NCBI GenBank assembly: GCA_036397755.1
Contig: DASWII010000040.1
Span: 1-55,145 of the forward strand
Direction: 5' to 3'
Source: CAMYLY01 sp036397755
GTDB lineage: Bacteria; Gemmatimonadota; Gemmatimonadetes; Gemmatimonadales; GWC2-71-9
DNA: 55,145 nucleotides
Below, one piece after another: positions 34,493 to 43,856 of the stretch. Every line of letters begins with the position of its first letter. Position 1 is the stretch's first letter. A program made the translations under genes and the position numbers. Under the pieces are notes generated by a model that ran no database searches, had not been told where the DNA came from, and saw only the letters and a list, made by a program, of their open reading frames with translations.

Positions 34493-35299
34493 TCAACGCA
34501 CCGTCGCGTCGAACAGTCGCACAAGCTCTTGAGGGGTAGCGCCTTCCGCGCGTTGGTCGGGCCGGAGACCGGCCCGATCGAGTGCCTCTCGCCAATCGCC
34601 GGCCGCATCGGGCAGGAGATTCCGAAGCGCCCGGCCAAGCTGCTTTCTGCGTTGGCTGAATAGCCCTGTGATGAACCGCCGGAACTCCGCCTGGCGTACC
34701 GGGGCCACGAGCGGCTGAGCCAGCGGCACCATGCGGATGACCGCCGAGTCCACGTTCGGAACCGGGTAGAACGAGCCCCGGCGGACCCCGAATACCTGGT
34801 CCACCGCCGCCACCGCCTGAACCCCGACGCTGAGCGCGCCGTACACCTTGGAGCCCGGCGACGCGGTAACGCGCTCGGCGACCTCCCGCTGCACGAGGAA
34901 CACGATCAGCTCGGGAAGCGGGGCGGCGAGCGCCTTGGCGATCAGCGGAGACGTGATGTAGTACGGGATGTTGCCGACGACCTTGAACGATCGAGCCGCG
35001 GGAGAGGATTCCGTCGAAGCGATGAGCGCCGCCCAGTCGACCGCCAGTGCGTCGCCCTCCACCACCGTCACGTTGCCCAGGTCGGCTGCCGCACCCTCAC
35101 CGCGCAGGCGGGCCGCGAGCACCCGATCCCGCTCGACCGCCACCACGCGCGCCACGGCTGGCGCCAGCCGCCGGGTCAGCGCCCCTTTCCCCGGCCCGAT
35201 CTCCAGCACGACGTCGTCGGACACCGGATCGAGCGCCGCGACGATGCGATCGAGGATCGCCGGGTCGGAGAGGAAGTGCTGACCGAGACGGCGTGGCAC
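34493..35299 (-). CDS. rsmA: 16S rRNA dimethyladenosine transferase RsmA (KsgA)
   Basis: 268 aa. RRLGQHFLSDPAILDRIV start, SAM motif LEIGPGKGALTRRLA, acidic VAVERD, DALAVDW and the catalytic NIPYYITSPLI. It dimethylates two adjacent adenines near the 3' end of 16S rRNA. The GTG start directly follows the phosphatase stop. The gap to rex carries the Rex box. Confidence 0.95.
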   Translation of the reverse strand: MPRRLGQHFLSDPAILDRIVAALDPVSDDVVLEIGPGKGALTRRLAPAVARVVAVERDRVLAARLRGEGAAADLGNVTVVEGDALAVDWAALIASTESSPAARSFKVVGNIPYYITSPLIAKALAAPLPELIVFLVQREVAERVTASPGSKVYGALSVGVQAVAAVDQVFGVRRGSFYPVPNVDSAVIRMVPLAQPLVAPVRQAEFRRFITGLFSQRRKQLGRALRNLLPDAAGDWREALDRAGLRPDQRAEGATPQELVRLFDATVR

Positions 35300-36850
35300 T
35301 CAGAGACGAAGGAGGAGTACGGTGCGGTCGTCCTGAATGGTGGGTGCGTGACGCTCGAGGGCCGCCACCAGCTCTCCCACGACGACTTCCGATCGGGCCT
35401 TGGGAAGCGATCGCACGATTTCGACGACGCGGTCCTCCCCGAACGGCGTGCCGCCCTCGTCGCGCGCATCGCTGATCCCGTCGGAGAAGAGCAGCAGCCT
35501 GTCGGCACCGGGATCCCACCGCACCTCTTTCGAGACGATGGTCTCACGATCGGCCATGCCAAGGGGCGGCGAGGTCGCCGCGAGGCGCTCGGCGTGGCCG
35601 TCGGCGTCGACGCGAAACGCGTGCGGGTGACCGGCATTCGTATACCGGATCCGCGGATCGTCGGCGGAGATCACCGCGTAGAACAACGCCACGTGCATCT
35701 CCGCCTCGCCGAGCTCCGTGGCCACCGAATCGACGAGGCGGCGGATCATCTCGTCCGGGGTGTCCGCCTCGGCGGCGTGGATCGACGCCGCGGACATCAC
35801 CGCCACCATGATCATGGCCGCGGCATAGCCATGTGACGACACGTCCCCGAACAACACGCCGACGCGCCTGCCCGGCAGGCGAAAGAAGTGGTAGAAATCA
35901 CCGCCGACGCGCGCGGCGGGATGGAATCGCGCCGCGACGTCGACGCCCTCACCCAATACGGCCGGCGACGGGAGCAGGCGCACCTGCAGATCGTGCGCGA
36001 CCTCCATCTCATGGCTGATCCGTTGCCGCGCCAGATCCAACTCGACGAGTCTCGCGTTCTCGATCGCCGAGGCGATCTGTGACGCCACCGCCTGCACGAG
36101 CTGCTGCTCGCCGTCACTGAACGCGTCGCGGCCGATGCGATTGGTGAGATTGATGACACCCACCGGTCGAGGCGGGCCGCCGGGGGCCGGGTAGACAATC
36201 GGAACGCTCAGGTACGCCGCACCCAGGTAATGCTGCCCGCTTTCCGACATGCTGCCGCCGGCATCGTGCAGCCGCGGGTCGAACGTCATCATCTTCCCTT
36301 CGCGGAACGCCTTGGCGGCAATCGACGTTGGGTGGTCGATCGGCACCGGACTCAACTTGGCAACATCCCGGCCTACGCTCACCACCGGACGCAGCGCCTT
36401 GCGTTCCTCGTCGTACACCATGATCGAGGCGCGCTGGGCGCCCACCACCGACGCTACCTCGCGCGCGATGACCTCCGCGGCGGTCTCGAGGCGCACGGTC
36501 TGTCCCAGGACGTGGCTGATCGTGTAGAGGAGGTCGATCTCCTCGCACCGCGCGGCGAGCTGCTTGGCCAGCTCGAGCGTTTCGCCTTCCGAACTGAGAA
36601 TCTGCGACAGCAGGGGCCCCACCATCGCGGCGGTCGCCTCGGGCTCGTCGACGCAGCCACCGATCTCGAACCAATAGCCTTCGGCGTTGGGCACGCTCGA
36701 GATCCACCGGCCGTCGTCCGCCAGCAACACCGTGCCGTCGGGCTGGGTGCGGACTTCGGGTGGCGGCACGTCGTCGCTGCCGATCACCGCGCGAAGCCGC
36801 CCCCTGCTCAGGCGCCACAGGTGGACTTCGCAACCCGCCATCCCGCCCAT
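35300..36850 (-). CDS. GAF-PP2C (SpoIIE/RsbU-type) serine phosphatase
   Basis: 516 aa. About 110 N-terminal residues are followed by a GAF domain (LLYTISHVLGQTVRLETAAEVI... to ASQIASAIENARL), a linker helix and a PP2C-like phosphatase. Metal-binding aspartates are in VGGDFYHFF, FGDVSSHGYAAAM, LLFSDGISDARD and QDDRTVLLL. It should dephosphorylate a STAS anti-sigma antagonist, here encoded two genes upstream. ATG 36850 is used; the frame is open further upstream with family-like sequence (ARLGTILRS), so a longer start overlapping the kinase gene is possible. Confidence 0.9.
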   Translation of the reverse strand: MGGMAGCEVHLWRLSRGRLRAVIGSDDVPPPEVRTQPDGTVLLADDGRWISSVPNAEGYWFEIGGCVDEPEATAAMVGPLLSQILSSEGETLELAKQLAARCEEIDLLYTISHVLGQTVRLETAAEVIAREVASVVGAQRASIMVYDEERKALRPVVSVGRDVAKLSPVPIDHPTSIAAKAFREGKMMTFDPRLHDAGGSMSESGQHYLGAAYLSVPIVYPAPGGPPRPVGVINLTNRIGRDAFSDGEQQLVQAVASQIASAIENARLVELDLARQRISHEMEVAHDLQVRLLPSPAVLGEGVDVAARFHPAARVGGDFYHFFRLPGRRVGVLFGDVSSHGYAAAMIMVAVMSAASIHAAEADTPDEMIRRLVDSVATELGEAEMHVALFYAVISADDPRIRYTNAGHPHAFRVDADGHAERLAATSPPLGMADRETIVSKEVRWDPGADRLLLFSDGISDARDEGGTPFGEDRVVEIVRSLPKARSEVVVGELVAALERHAPTIQDDRTVLLLRL

Positions 36851-36876
36851 CGAGCGCAGGATCGTGCCGAGGCGTG

Positions 36877-37278
36877 CTAGTGGAGGCGCATGATCATGCA
36901 GATCGCGTTCCCCCGATCGTTGTGATGAACTTCGTCGGACAGTTGGCGAATGAGAAACAGTCCGCGCCCGTCGACGCGGGTCAGCCGGTCGGCGGTTGTC
37001 GGATCGGGAATGACGCTCGGATCGAACCCCGCGCCTTCGTCCTCCACGTGCACGGTCACCCCCGTGACGCCGACCTGTACCCGCACGTTGACGCGCTTGC
37101 CGGGGTCGAGTTGGTTGCCGTACACGATGGCGTTGGCGAGCGCCTCGCAGAGCACGACCCGCAACCGAACGCGGGCGGCACGTGGCGGAATGCCGCAGGC
37201 CACGCAGTGGCGGGCGACGAGGTCGACCGCCTCCTCGACCACGTCCAGCGCGGTGGGAACGCGGAGCGAGAGCTCCAC
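36877..37278 (-). CDS. RsbW/SpoIIAB-type ATP-binding anti-sigma factor or serine kinase
   Basis: 133 aa. HATPase_c fold: LCEALANAIVYGNQ (N-box), VEDEGAGFDPSVIPDP (G1) and GRGLFLIRQLSDEVHH (G2). In partner switching such a protein binds a sigma factor or phosphorylates a STAS protein. GTG 37278 is the best start. It lies between the STAS and phosphatase genes. No sigma factor gene is nearby, so the target is encoded elsewhere. Confidence 0.88.
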   Translation of the reverse strand: MELSLRVPTALDVVEEAVDLVARHCVACGIPPRAARVRLRVVLCEALANAIVYGNQLDPGKRVNVRVQVGVTGVTVHVEDEGAGFDPSVIPDPTTADRLTRVDGRGLFLIRQLSDEVHHNDRGNAICMIMRLH

Positions 37279-37351
37279 CTGATCGACCTCGGCTCCGGGC
37301 GCGGAGACCTCGCGCCGGCGGAGGGTCAGACGGAGCGGAGCGATGACGACG

Positions 37352-37690
37352 CTAGAAGGCAGTGACGGCTTCCTCCACGGAGTCCCGAATTTCGAAGAGC
37401 GTATCGAGCTTGGTCAGCTCGAACAGGGTGCGGAGATCCTCGTTGAGTCCGGCCAACACGAGATCGCCGCCGCCCTCACGAACTTTCTTGGCCAGGGACA
37501 CGAGCACGCCGAGTCCCGACGAGTCGATGTATCCCGTGTTGCCGAAATCGACGATGAACCTGGTGTCGCCGGCATCCAGCGCGTCCATCACCTTGCTCTT
37601 GAGCTCGTGCCGATTCCCGACGATCAGCTGTCCGTCCACCCCAAGGACGACCACGTTGTTCGCCTCGTCTTTTCGAACGGTAAAGCTCAT
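37352..37690 (-). CDS. STAS-domain anti-sigma factor antagonist (RsbV/SpoIIAA-type)
   Basis: 112 aa. The phosphorylatable serine region is GYIDSSGLGVLVSLAKKV, followed by LVLAGLNEDLRTLFELTKLD and the closing FEIRDSVEEAV. ATG 37690 overlaps the pta stop (ATGA). With the next two genes it forms a complete switch: antagonist, kinase, phosphatase. Confidence 0.92.
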   Translation of the reverse strand: MSFTVRKDEANNVVVLGVDGQLIVGNRHELKSKVMDALDAGDTRFIVDFGNTGYIDSSGLGVLVSLAKKVREGGGDLVLAGLNEDLRTLFELTKLDTLFEIRDSVEEAVTAF

Positions 37691-38643
37691 GCGGATGCCT
37701 CCCAAGAGTGAGTGCCCTGCAACAGTGTGACGGCCGCCACGTCGACCACATCCGGGGCCGTCGCGCCGCGCGACAGGTCGCCGACGGGACGGGCCAGCCC
37801 CTGCAGGATCGGCCCGGTCGCCGTCGCGCCGGCCAGGCGCTGAACGAGTTTGTACGCAATGTTCCCGCTGTCAAGGTCGGGAAACACGAGGACGTTGGCC
37901 ATACCGCCCAAGGGCCCGTCCGGCGCCTTCCGCGCCGCCACATCGGGGATCAGCGCCGCGTCGCCCTGCAGTTCGCCGTCGGCCGCGATGTCCGGCGCGC
38001 GCCGTTGGAAGATCGCCAACGCCTCCCGGACCCGTTCCACCCTCGGCCCCGACGCGCTGCCCTTGGTGCTGAACGAGAGGAAGGCCACGCGTGGCACGTC
38101 GCCCACCACCCGCACGCGGTCGTGGCACGCCGTGAGGGCAATCTCCGCCAACTGCGCGGGAGTGGGCTCGGGAACGACCCCGGCATCGGTAAACGTCAGC
38201 ACCGCATCCCGGTCGGGCCCGAGCGGCGAGGTCGGCCAGCTCATGTAGAACGCACTGGACACGGTGGTCACGCCCGGCGCCGGGCCCACGGCCCACAGCG
38301 CCGCCCGGATCACGTCGGCGGTCGGGCTCACGGCGCCGGCAACGGCCGCGTCCGCCTCGCCCAGGGCCACGAGCGCGGCGGCGAAGTAGACGGGCTGCGC
38401 GGCCAGTGCGCGGGCCGCGGCGTCGGTGGGGGCCTTGTCGGGACGGCGCCGCCGCAGCAGCTCCGCCACGCGCCCGGCGCGCGGATCGCCGGCGACCGAC
38501 CGATCCAGCACCTCGACGCTCGCCATTTCGCTCCGCCGCATCGTCTCGGCGGCGTCCCGCACGCGTTGATCCCATCCTTCCACGAGCACGACCCTTCCCC
38601 CGACTTCAGCGGCACGCCGCCGAACGTCCTCCCGGAAGCTCAC
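37687..38643 (-). CDS. pta: Phosphate acetyltransferase (or phosphotransacyl family)
   Basis: 318 aa. Family blocks: AVAGAVSPTADVIRAAL, VSSAFYM, LTFTDAGVVPEPTPAQLAEIA, VAFLSFSTKGSASGP, LQGDAALIPDVAARKAP and ANVLVFPDLDSGNIAYKLVQRLAG. It interconverts acetyl-CoA and acetyl phosphate. The GTG start overlaps the coaD stop (GTGA). No acetate kinase gene is adjacent. A phosphotransbutyrylase-like specificity cannot be excluded. Confidence 0.9.
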   Translation of the reverse strand: MSFREDVRRRAAEVGGRVVLVEGWDQRVRDAAETMRRSEMASVEVLDRSVAGDPRAGRVAELLRRRRPDKAPTDAAARALAAQPVYFAAALVALGEADAAVAGAVSPTADVIRAALWAVGPAPGVTTVSSAFYMSWPTSPLGPDRDAVLTFTDAGVVPEPTPAQLAEIALTACHDRVRVVGDVPRVAFLSFSTKGSASGPRVERVREALAIFQRRAPDIAADGELQGDAALIPDVAARKAPDGPLGGMANVLVFPDLDSGNIAYKLVQRLAGATATGPILQGLARPVGDLSRGATAPDVVDVAAVTLLQGTHSWEASA

Positions 38644-39122
38644 GTCGCCAGCTTGGCGCGGAGCGCACGCTCAACGGCCGGATGCACGACCTGCGATACG
38701 TCCCCGCCCAGGCGGGCAACCTCGCGCACCAGCCGAGAGCTGAGGTACGTGAGGTGGACCGCCGGGACCAGGAACACCGTCTCGAGGCTCGGGTGGAGCT
38801 GCCGGTTCATCAGGGCCATCTGCGACTCATAGTCGAAGTCGCTCACGGCCCGCAGGCCGCGGATGATGATGCGGGCCCCGCACGCCTTGGCAAACTCGGC
38901 CAGCAGCCCGGAGAAGGGGCGCACCTCCACCTGATCCACGCCGCCGAGCACCTCCTCGAGCAGGGAGACCCGCTCGCTCAACGTGAACAGCGGCTGTTTG
39001 GAATTGTCGCTCGCGACCGCCACGATGAGGCGATCCGCAAACGTCAAACTCCGGTGGACGAGATCCTCGTGGCCCCGCGTCACGGGGTCGAACGAGCCAG
39101 GGTAGATCGCGATTCGTGTCAT
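38640..39122 (-). CDS. coaD: Phosphopantetheine adenylyltransferase
   Basis: 160 aa, standard length. IAIYPGSFDPVTRGHEDLVHRSL contains the nucleotidyltransferase GHxD motif, followed by IIRGLRAVSDFDYE, NRQLHPSLETVFL and YLSSRLVREVARLGGDVS. It makes dephospho-CoA. ATG 39122 overlaps the rsmD stop; coaD after rsmD is a common pair. Confidence 0.96.
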   Translation of the reverse strand: MTRIAIYPGSFDPVTRGHEDLVHRSLTFADRLIVAVASDNSKQPLFTLSERVSLLEEVLGGVDQVEVRPFSGLLAEFAKACGARIIIRGLRAVSDFDYESQMALMNRQLHPSLETVFLVPAVHLTYLSSRLVREVARLGGDVSQVVHPAVERALRAKLAT

Positions 39123-39634
39123 GGTGCGTAGCAGAAGGTTATCGCCGAATCTCCATAGGTGCGCGTCTCGTCGCCCCGGACGATATCGCGGGCGGCGTGC
39201 TCGACGCCGAACACCCGCGCGAACGGTCGGAGGCGAAAGCGGGCCACCAAATGCGCCGCCGTTTCGCCGCCGTACGGCGGATCGGCGAACGCCACGTCCC
39301 ACGATTCCGCTTCGTTCGCCTCGATGAACGCCAGGCCGTCACCGGGAATGATCCGCGAGCGCGCGGCCACGTCCAATGCCGCCACGTTCTCCCGCAGGAC
39401 CATCAGCGCGCGTCGGCCGCGTTCCACAAAGTGCGCCCGGTGCGCTCCGCGCGAAAGCGCCTCGAGCCCGAGCGCCCCGGACCCGGCGAACAGATCAAGC
39501 ACGCTCGCGCCGGGCAGCGCGGGCCCCACGATGCTGAACCACGCTTCACGAACCCGCTCGCCGGTCGGCCGCGTGCGCCTGCCCGCGGGCGCCTTTATGC
39601 GCCGTCCGCCGAACTCCCCCGCGATGATCCGCAC
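39119..39634 (-). CDS. rsmD: 16S rRNA (guanine-N2)-methyltransferase RsmD
   Basis: 171 aa. VRIIAGEFGGRRIKAP start, then TGERVREAWFSIVG, SAM motif LDLFAGSGALGLEALSRGA and the catalytic DPPYGG. GTG 39634 is chosen because homologues begin with RIIAG; the upstream Gly/Ser-rich stretch belongs to the recJ 3' end. It overlaps recJ by 40 bp. Confidence 0.94.
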   Translation of the reverse strand: MRIIAGEFGGRRIKAPAGRRTRPTGERVREAWFSIVGPALPGASVLDLFAGSGALGLEALSRGAHRAHFVERGRRALMVLRENVAALDVAARSRIIPGDGLAFIEANEAESWDVAFADPPYGGETAAHLVARFRLRPFARVFGVEHAARDIVRGDETRTYGDSAITFCYAP

Positions 39635-41343
39635 ACGGCCCCCGCTTCCGTTCGAATCTGCATTACCCGGCCCTGCAGGCTGGTGCGACCCTTCCACTCG
39701 TTGGTCTCCAGCTTCAACGCCACGTCCACCGGACTGCTCCACCAGCCTTCCGCCACCCGATCGGCCCACCCGAACGCAATGGCTCCCAGCGTCCCCGTCC
39801 CGTCACCCATCGTGAAGCGCAGGTGGTTGGTCCCGGCCACCGACACTGCCCTCGCCGTCACCTCGCGCACGCCGAGCACCGGGCCGGGATTGCCGGCGCC
39901 GCACGGCTCCAGATATCGCAGCAACCGTTCGAGTTGTTCGTTGAGTTGCGCAAGCGGGAGAATGACGTCGACCCGCTGCCTCGGCACCACGTCGTCGTCC
40001 GTGAGTTCCGCGGCCGTCACCGCCTCGAACGCTTCCTTGAACCCCGCGACGCATTCCCGCCGCACGCTCAAGCCCGCCGCCATTCGGTGCCCACCAAAAC
40101 GCTCCAGGTGATCCGCGCAGCGCGCCAATCCTCCATGCAGGTCGAACGCACCGATGCTCCGTCCCGATCCCTTCCCTTCCTCCCCGTCCAGCGCGATCAG
40201 CACCGCCGGCCGGCAGTAGCGCTCCACGAGCCGCGAGGCCACCAGTCCGATCACCCCAGGGTGCCAGCCGTCGCTCGCCACCACGAGGCCGAATGTGGCA
40301 TCCAGATCGACGTCGCGTTCGACGAGCGCCAGCGCCTGCTCCAGCACGTCCGCGTCCATGGCCTGGCGACGCCCGTTGATCTCGTCCAAGCGGCCGGCCA
40401 GCCGTCGCGCTTCGTCGGCGTCGTCCGTCATGAGCAGGCGGACCCCGTCCATGGCCTCCCCAATGCGCCCGGTCGCGTTGAGGCGGGGCGCGAGGATGAA
40501 GCCGACCTGCCCGGCCCGGATCGCGCTGCCCGCGCGGAGTCCCGTCACCTCGATCAGCGCGCGGAGACCGGGCCACCGGGTCTCGGAAAGCAAGCGGAGA
40601 CCGTGCCGCGTCAGGATCCTGTTCTCGCCCCGCAGCGGGACGACGTCGGCCACCGTCGCCAGCGCCACGAGGTCGAGGAAGTGCATCGGCAGGTGTTCCG
40701 AGAGCCCCAACTCGCGAGCGACCGCCTGGGCGAGCTTGAACGCCACACCCGTCCCGCACAGATCCTTGTCCGGATAGTCACACCCGGGTTGCTGCGGATT
40801 GATCAGCGCGTTCGCCGGGGCCACCACGCGCGCCAGATGGTGATCGGTCACGATCACGGCACGCCCGGCCGCCCGTGCCCGCTCGACGGTCTCGATCGCC
40901 GTCGTGCCGCAGTCGCACGTCACGATCAGGCCGGCATCGATCTCCGCCGCCCTGGCCAACCCGGCCGGACCGAAATCGTACCCGTCTCGCACGCGATGGG
41001 GCACGAACGGCTCCGCATCCGCTCCGGCCGCACGCAGGATCCGCGTGAGCAGCGTCGCGGCGCACTGGCCATCCACATCGTAGTCGCCATGCACGAGGAT
41101 GCGGTCGCCACGACGGATCGCCGTCGCGACGAGATCCACGGCGGCCGCCATGTCCTTGAGGAGCGAGGGATCGTGCAGGGAATCGAGCGCGGGCCGGAGA
41201 TACGCCCTCGCGGCCGCGGGCGCATCGAACCCGCGCTGCACGAGCAGCATCGCGAGCGGCTCAGGGATGCTCAACGCGCTGGCGAGCGGTCCGACCACGC
41301 CCGGGTCCGGCGGTTGGGCGACGTCCCAACGTGCCTCGACCAA
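39595..41343 (-). CDS. recJ: Single-stranded-DNA-specific exonuclease RecJ
   Basis: 582 aa. DHH core: ILVHGDYDVDGQCAATLL (motif I), VTCDCGTT (II), VIVTDHHLA (III) and the DHHA1 part with GGHRMAAGLSV. The 5'-3' ssDNA exonuclease acts in repair and RecF-type recombination. The start appears to be TTG 41343, three bases after the zinc-ribbon gene. The C-terminal OB domain is intact and its end overlaps rsmD. Confidence 0.95.
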   Translation of the reverse strand: MVEARWDVAQPPDPGVVGPLASALSIPEPLAMLLVQRGFDAPAAARAYLRPALDSLHDPSLLKDMAAAVDLVATAIRRGDRILVHGDYDVDGQCAATLLTRILRAAGADAEPFVPHRVRDGYDFGPAGLARAAEIDAGLIVTCDCGTTAIETVERARAAGRAVIVTDHHLARVVAPANALINPQQPGCDYPDKDLCGTGVAFKLAQAVARELGLSEHLPMHFLDLVALATVADVVPLRGENRILTRHGLRLLSETRWPGLRALIEVTGLRAGSAIRAGQVGFILAPRLNATGRIGEAMDGVRLLMTDDADEARRLAGRLDEINGRRQAMDADVLEQALALVERDVDLDATFGLVVASDGWHPGVIGLVASRLVERYCRPAVLIALDGEEGKGSGRSIGAFDLHGGLARCADHLERFGGHRMAAGLSVRRECVAGFKEAFEAVTAAELTDDDVVPRQRVDVILPLAQLNEQLERLLRYLEPCGAGNPGPVLGVREVTARAVSVAGTNHLRFTMGDGTGTLGAIAFGWADRVAEGWWSSPVDVALKLETNEWKGRTSLQGRVMQIRTEAGAVCGSSRGSSADGA

Positions 41344-41346
41344 CGT

Positions 41347-42060
41347 CTACTCCTCCGCGGTGGCGGCGTACACCATCACGCCGCACGCCTCACATGCCTC
41401 GATGCTGGTCCCACTGCGGATCTTCTGTTGGCGGTGCAACGGGACGGTCGTGAAGCAGTGACCGCACGCGCCGTTCTGAAGGGGGTAGAGCGCGAGGGGT
41501 GCGCGTCCCGTCAGCACGCGCTCGAACACGTCGAGCAACGGACGCTTCACGCTCTTCGTGGCCTCGGCCCTCGTGGCCCGCACTTCCGCCAACCGCTCCA
41601 GCAATCGCTCCCGCGCCGCCGCCAGCTCTTCCCTACGAGGGGCCTGGGCCACCCGCACTTCCTGGACTTTCAGCTCCGCCTCGGCCGCCAGCCGCTCCGA
41701 CTCCTGCACTTTGTCGGCCGATCGAATCCACTCACCCTCCTCGCGCGCGAGCACCGATCGGGCAAGGTCGAGTTCCGCCATGAGCGTCGAGGCCTCTTTG
41801 GCGCCCTTCACCCACTCCAACCGCTGGCGGCGGCGCTCCTGCATGATCCGGTAGCTCTCGATCTTGCCCTCGAGCTCCCGGCGTCGCGCGTCGGCGTCGG
41901 CGACGCCCGTGTGACGGGCCGCCAGTTCGGCTTCCGCCTCCGCGAGGACCGCGTCGAGCTCACCGAGTTCCGGCTCGAGCGACCGCAACTCCGCCTCGAC
42001 CTCCATCACAGCCTTGTGTTTGGCTTGCAGGTTCAACAACGATTCGAGATCAGACTGCAC
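41347..42060 (-). CDS. Coiled-coil protein with C4 zinc ribbon (zf-RING_7 type)
   Basis: 237 aa. About 170 residues of heptad-rich helix (VEAELRSLEPELGELDAVLAEAEAEL...) are followed by a C4 ribbon: CGHC and CEAC, with VPLHRQQKIRSG between them. This architecture matches the widespread CT398/zf-RING_7 proteins of unknown, possibly nucleic-acid-linked function. The GTG start at 42060 has GAGGAGG upstream. It lies between dnaG and recJ. Confidence 0.85.
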   Translation of the reverse strand: MQSDLESLLNLQAKHKAVMEVEAELRSLEPELGELDAVLAEAEAELAARHTGVADADARRRELEGKIESYRIMQERRRQRLEWVKGAKEASTLMAELDLARSVLAREEGEWIRSADKVQESERLAAEAELKVQEVRVAQAPRREELAAARERLLERLAEVRATRAEATKSVKRPLLDVFERVLTGRAPLALYPLQNGACGHCFTTVPLHRQQKIRSGTSIEACEACGVMVYAATAEE

Positions 42061-42080
42061 TGATTCCTCCTCTTCTGCGT

Positions 42081-43856
42081 TCAAGGGCTCCGCGCCCGTC
42101 GGGTGACTTTCCAATCCGGGCTGAGCTTGTCTTTCTCGCGCGCAACCCGATTGAGTTCGTTGGCCAGTTCCATCTTCCGTTCTTCGGACGCCACGGTCAT
42201 TTCCCGCCGGATCTCTTGGACGCGGGCTTTCAGCGCCCGGCTCTCGATCCGGCGCAGCGCACCATCCACGATGCCGTCCACGTCCGGCGGACCCCACGAC
42301 TCCTCCAGCGTGCGCGCGAGCAGCGCACGCGCTTCGCCATCCACCTGCAACATGAGGTCCGACCCCGAGGTCTCGACGGCGGCCCGCAGCAGCACCTGCA
42401 GCAACGTCCGCTCGGGCGAAGGTGGGAGTTCCGGCCCGGTCAGATGCTCGGCAACGCGCGGACGCCATTCGGGCACGTGCACCAGCACGCGCACCAGCTC
42501 GCGCTCCGGCCCGCTCCGGCCCGCCGCTCCCCGGTCCCCTTGCGCCTCACCGGCCAGCGAGTCATGCGCCGGCGCCCGCCGGTGGTCTCGCCCGGAGAGC
42601 TCCTGCTCCACGGAATGGCGCGGGACACCCAGCGCCTCGGCCGCGCGCGTCACGTAAAGTTCTCTCGTCACGCCGTCGCTCGCCGCGCGCAGCGTCGGGA
42701 TGAGTCGATCCAGGGCTCGACGACGTCCCGAGAGGTCGGCCATCCAGCCCTTGCGCTCCAACAACTGGATCTTGCGCTCGAACACGTCGATCGCGTCGGC
42801 CAGCAGCGCCTCCACGGTGTCCCGCCCCCCTTCCCGCGCGAGGTCGTCAGGGTCGCTCCCGGCCGGCGGGGTCGCAACCAGCACGCGCATCCCGGCGGCG
42901 AGCAGTACGTCGGCCGCGCGAAACGTCGCCTTGAGCCCGGCCCGATCGCTGTCGTACAGGAGCACCGCGGTGTTGGCGTACCGCCGCACCAACCGCGCCT
43001 GGTCGGTAGTCAACGACGTGCCCAGCGGCGCCACGACCTCTTCCACACCGACGTCGGACATCCGGATCGCGTCGAAGTATCCCTCGACGATCACGACACG
43101 CTCCGCCTTGCGGATCGCGTGCTTGGCCTGATGCAGATTGTACAGCAGGCTCCCCTTGTGAAAGATCGGCGTGTCCGGGGAGTTCAGATACTTGGGCTCG
43201 CCGTCGCCCAGCAGCCGACCGCCGAAGGCCACGACGCGTCCTCGCAGATCGTGGATCGGGAAGAGCAGCCGCCCCCAGAACCGCGGCCGCAACGATCCGT
43301 CCTCGCGGTGGACCGCGAGCCCGGCCTCGATCAGGACTTCCGCGGCCACACCCAGCGACTCCATGAACTCCAGGAACTCCGCGCCTTTCGGTGCGAACCC
43401 CAACCCCCACGGCGCGAGGCTCTCGAGGGGGAACCCACGACTCACCACATAATCGCGCGCCGGTCGCGCATCGTCCGCGTCGATCAGCCGCCGCGCGTAC
43501 CATTCGGCCGCAGTCGCCGCCGCGGTGAACAGCGGCTCGCGGGGATCGGGACCGCCGACGGGTCGTTCCGGGATGACGATGCCGTAGCGACCCGCCACCT
43601 GGCGCACGGCGCTCGGATAGTCCAGGCCGAGACGTTTCATCAGGTACGTGAACACGTCACCCGCTTCGTGACACACGAAGCAGTAGAACATCTGCTTCTT
43701 GGGGATCACGGCGAAGTTGCGGTGCGTGCCCCCGTGAAACGGGCACGGCCCCCGGTAGTCGGTTCCGCTCCGCTTGAGCTCGACCTGCTCCCCGATGACC
43801 TCCACGATGTCCGCGGCGTCGCGCACGCGCTCGATCAACTCATCGGGGATCGGCAT
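42081..43856 (-). CDS. dnaG: DNA primase DnaG
   Basis: 591 aa. The N-terminal CHC2 zinc finger is CPFHGGTHRNFAVIPKKQMF then CFVC; the usual NEKTPSF is replaced by GGTHRNF. The Toprim core shows VIVEGYFDAIRM and LLYDSDRAG. A helicase-interaction-like C-terminal region follows. It makes primers for lagging-strand synthesis. ATG shares one base with the mutS2 stop. Confidence 0.95.
   Translation of the reverse strand: MPIPDELIERVRDAADIVEVIGEQVELKRSGTDYRGPCPFHGGTHRNFAVIPKKQMFYCFVCHEAGDVFTYLMKRLGLDYPSAVRQVAGRYGIVIPERPVGGPDPREPLFTAAATAAEWYARRLIDADDARPARDYVVSRGFPLESLAPWGLGFAPKGAEFLEFMESLGVAAEVLIEAGLAVHREDGSLRPRFWGRLLFPIHDLRGRVVAFGGRLLGDGEPKYLNSPDTPIFHKGSLLYNLHQAKHAIRKAERVVIVEGYFDAIRMSDVGVEEVVAPLGTSLTTDQARLVRRYANTAVLLYDSDRAGLKATFRAADVLLAAGMRVLVATPPAGSDPDDLAREGGRDTVEALLADAIDVFERKIQLLERKGWMADLSGRRRALDRLIPTLRAASDGVTRELYVTRAAEALGVPRHSVEQELSGRDHRRAPAHDSLAGEAQGDRGAAGRSGPERELVRVLVHVPEWRPRVAEHLTGPELPPSPERTLLQVLLRAAVETSGSDLMLQVDGEARALLARTLEESWGPPDVDGIVDGALRRIESRALKARVQEIRREMTVASEERKMELANELNRVAREKDKLSPDWKVTRRARSP

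Noticed and set aside
39823..42063. 746-codon plus-strand frame opposite recJ and the zinc-ribbon gene
   Set aside because: Product is Arg/His/Gln-rich and antisense to well-recognised proteins.
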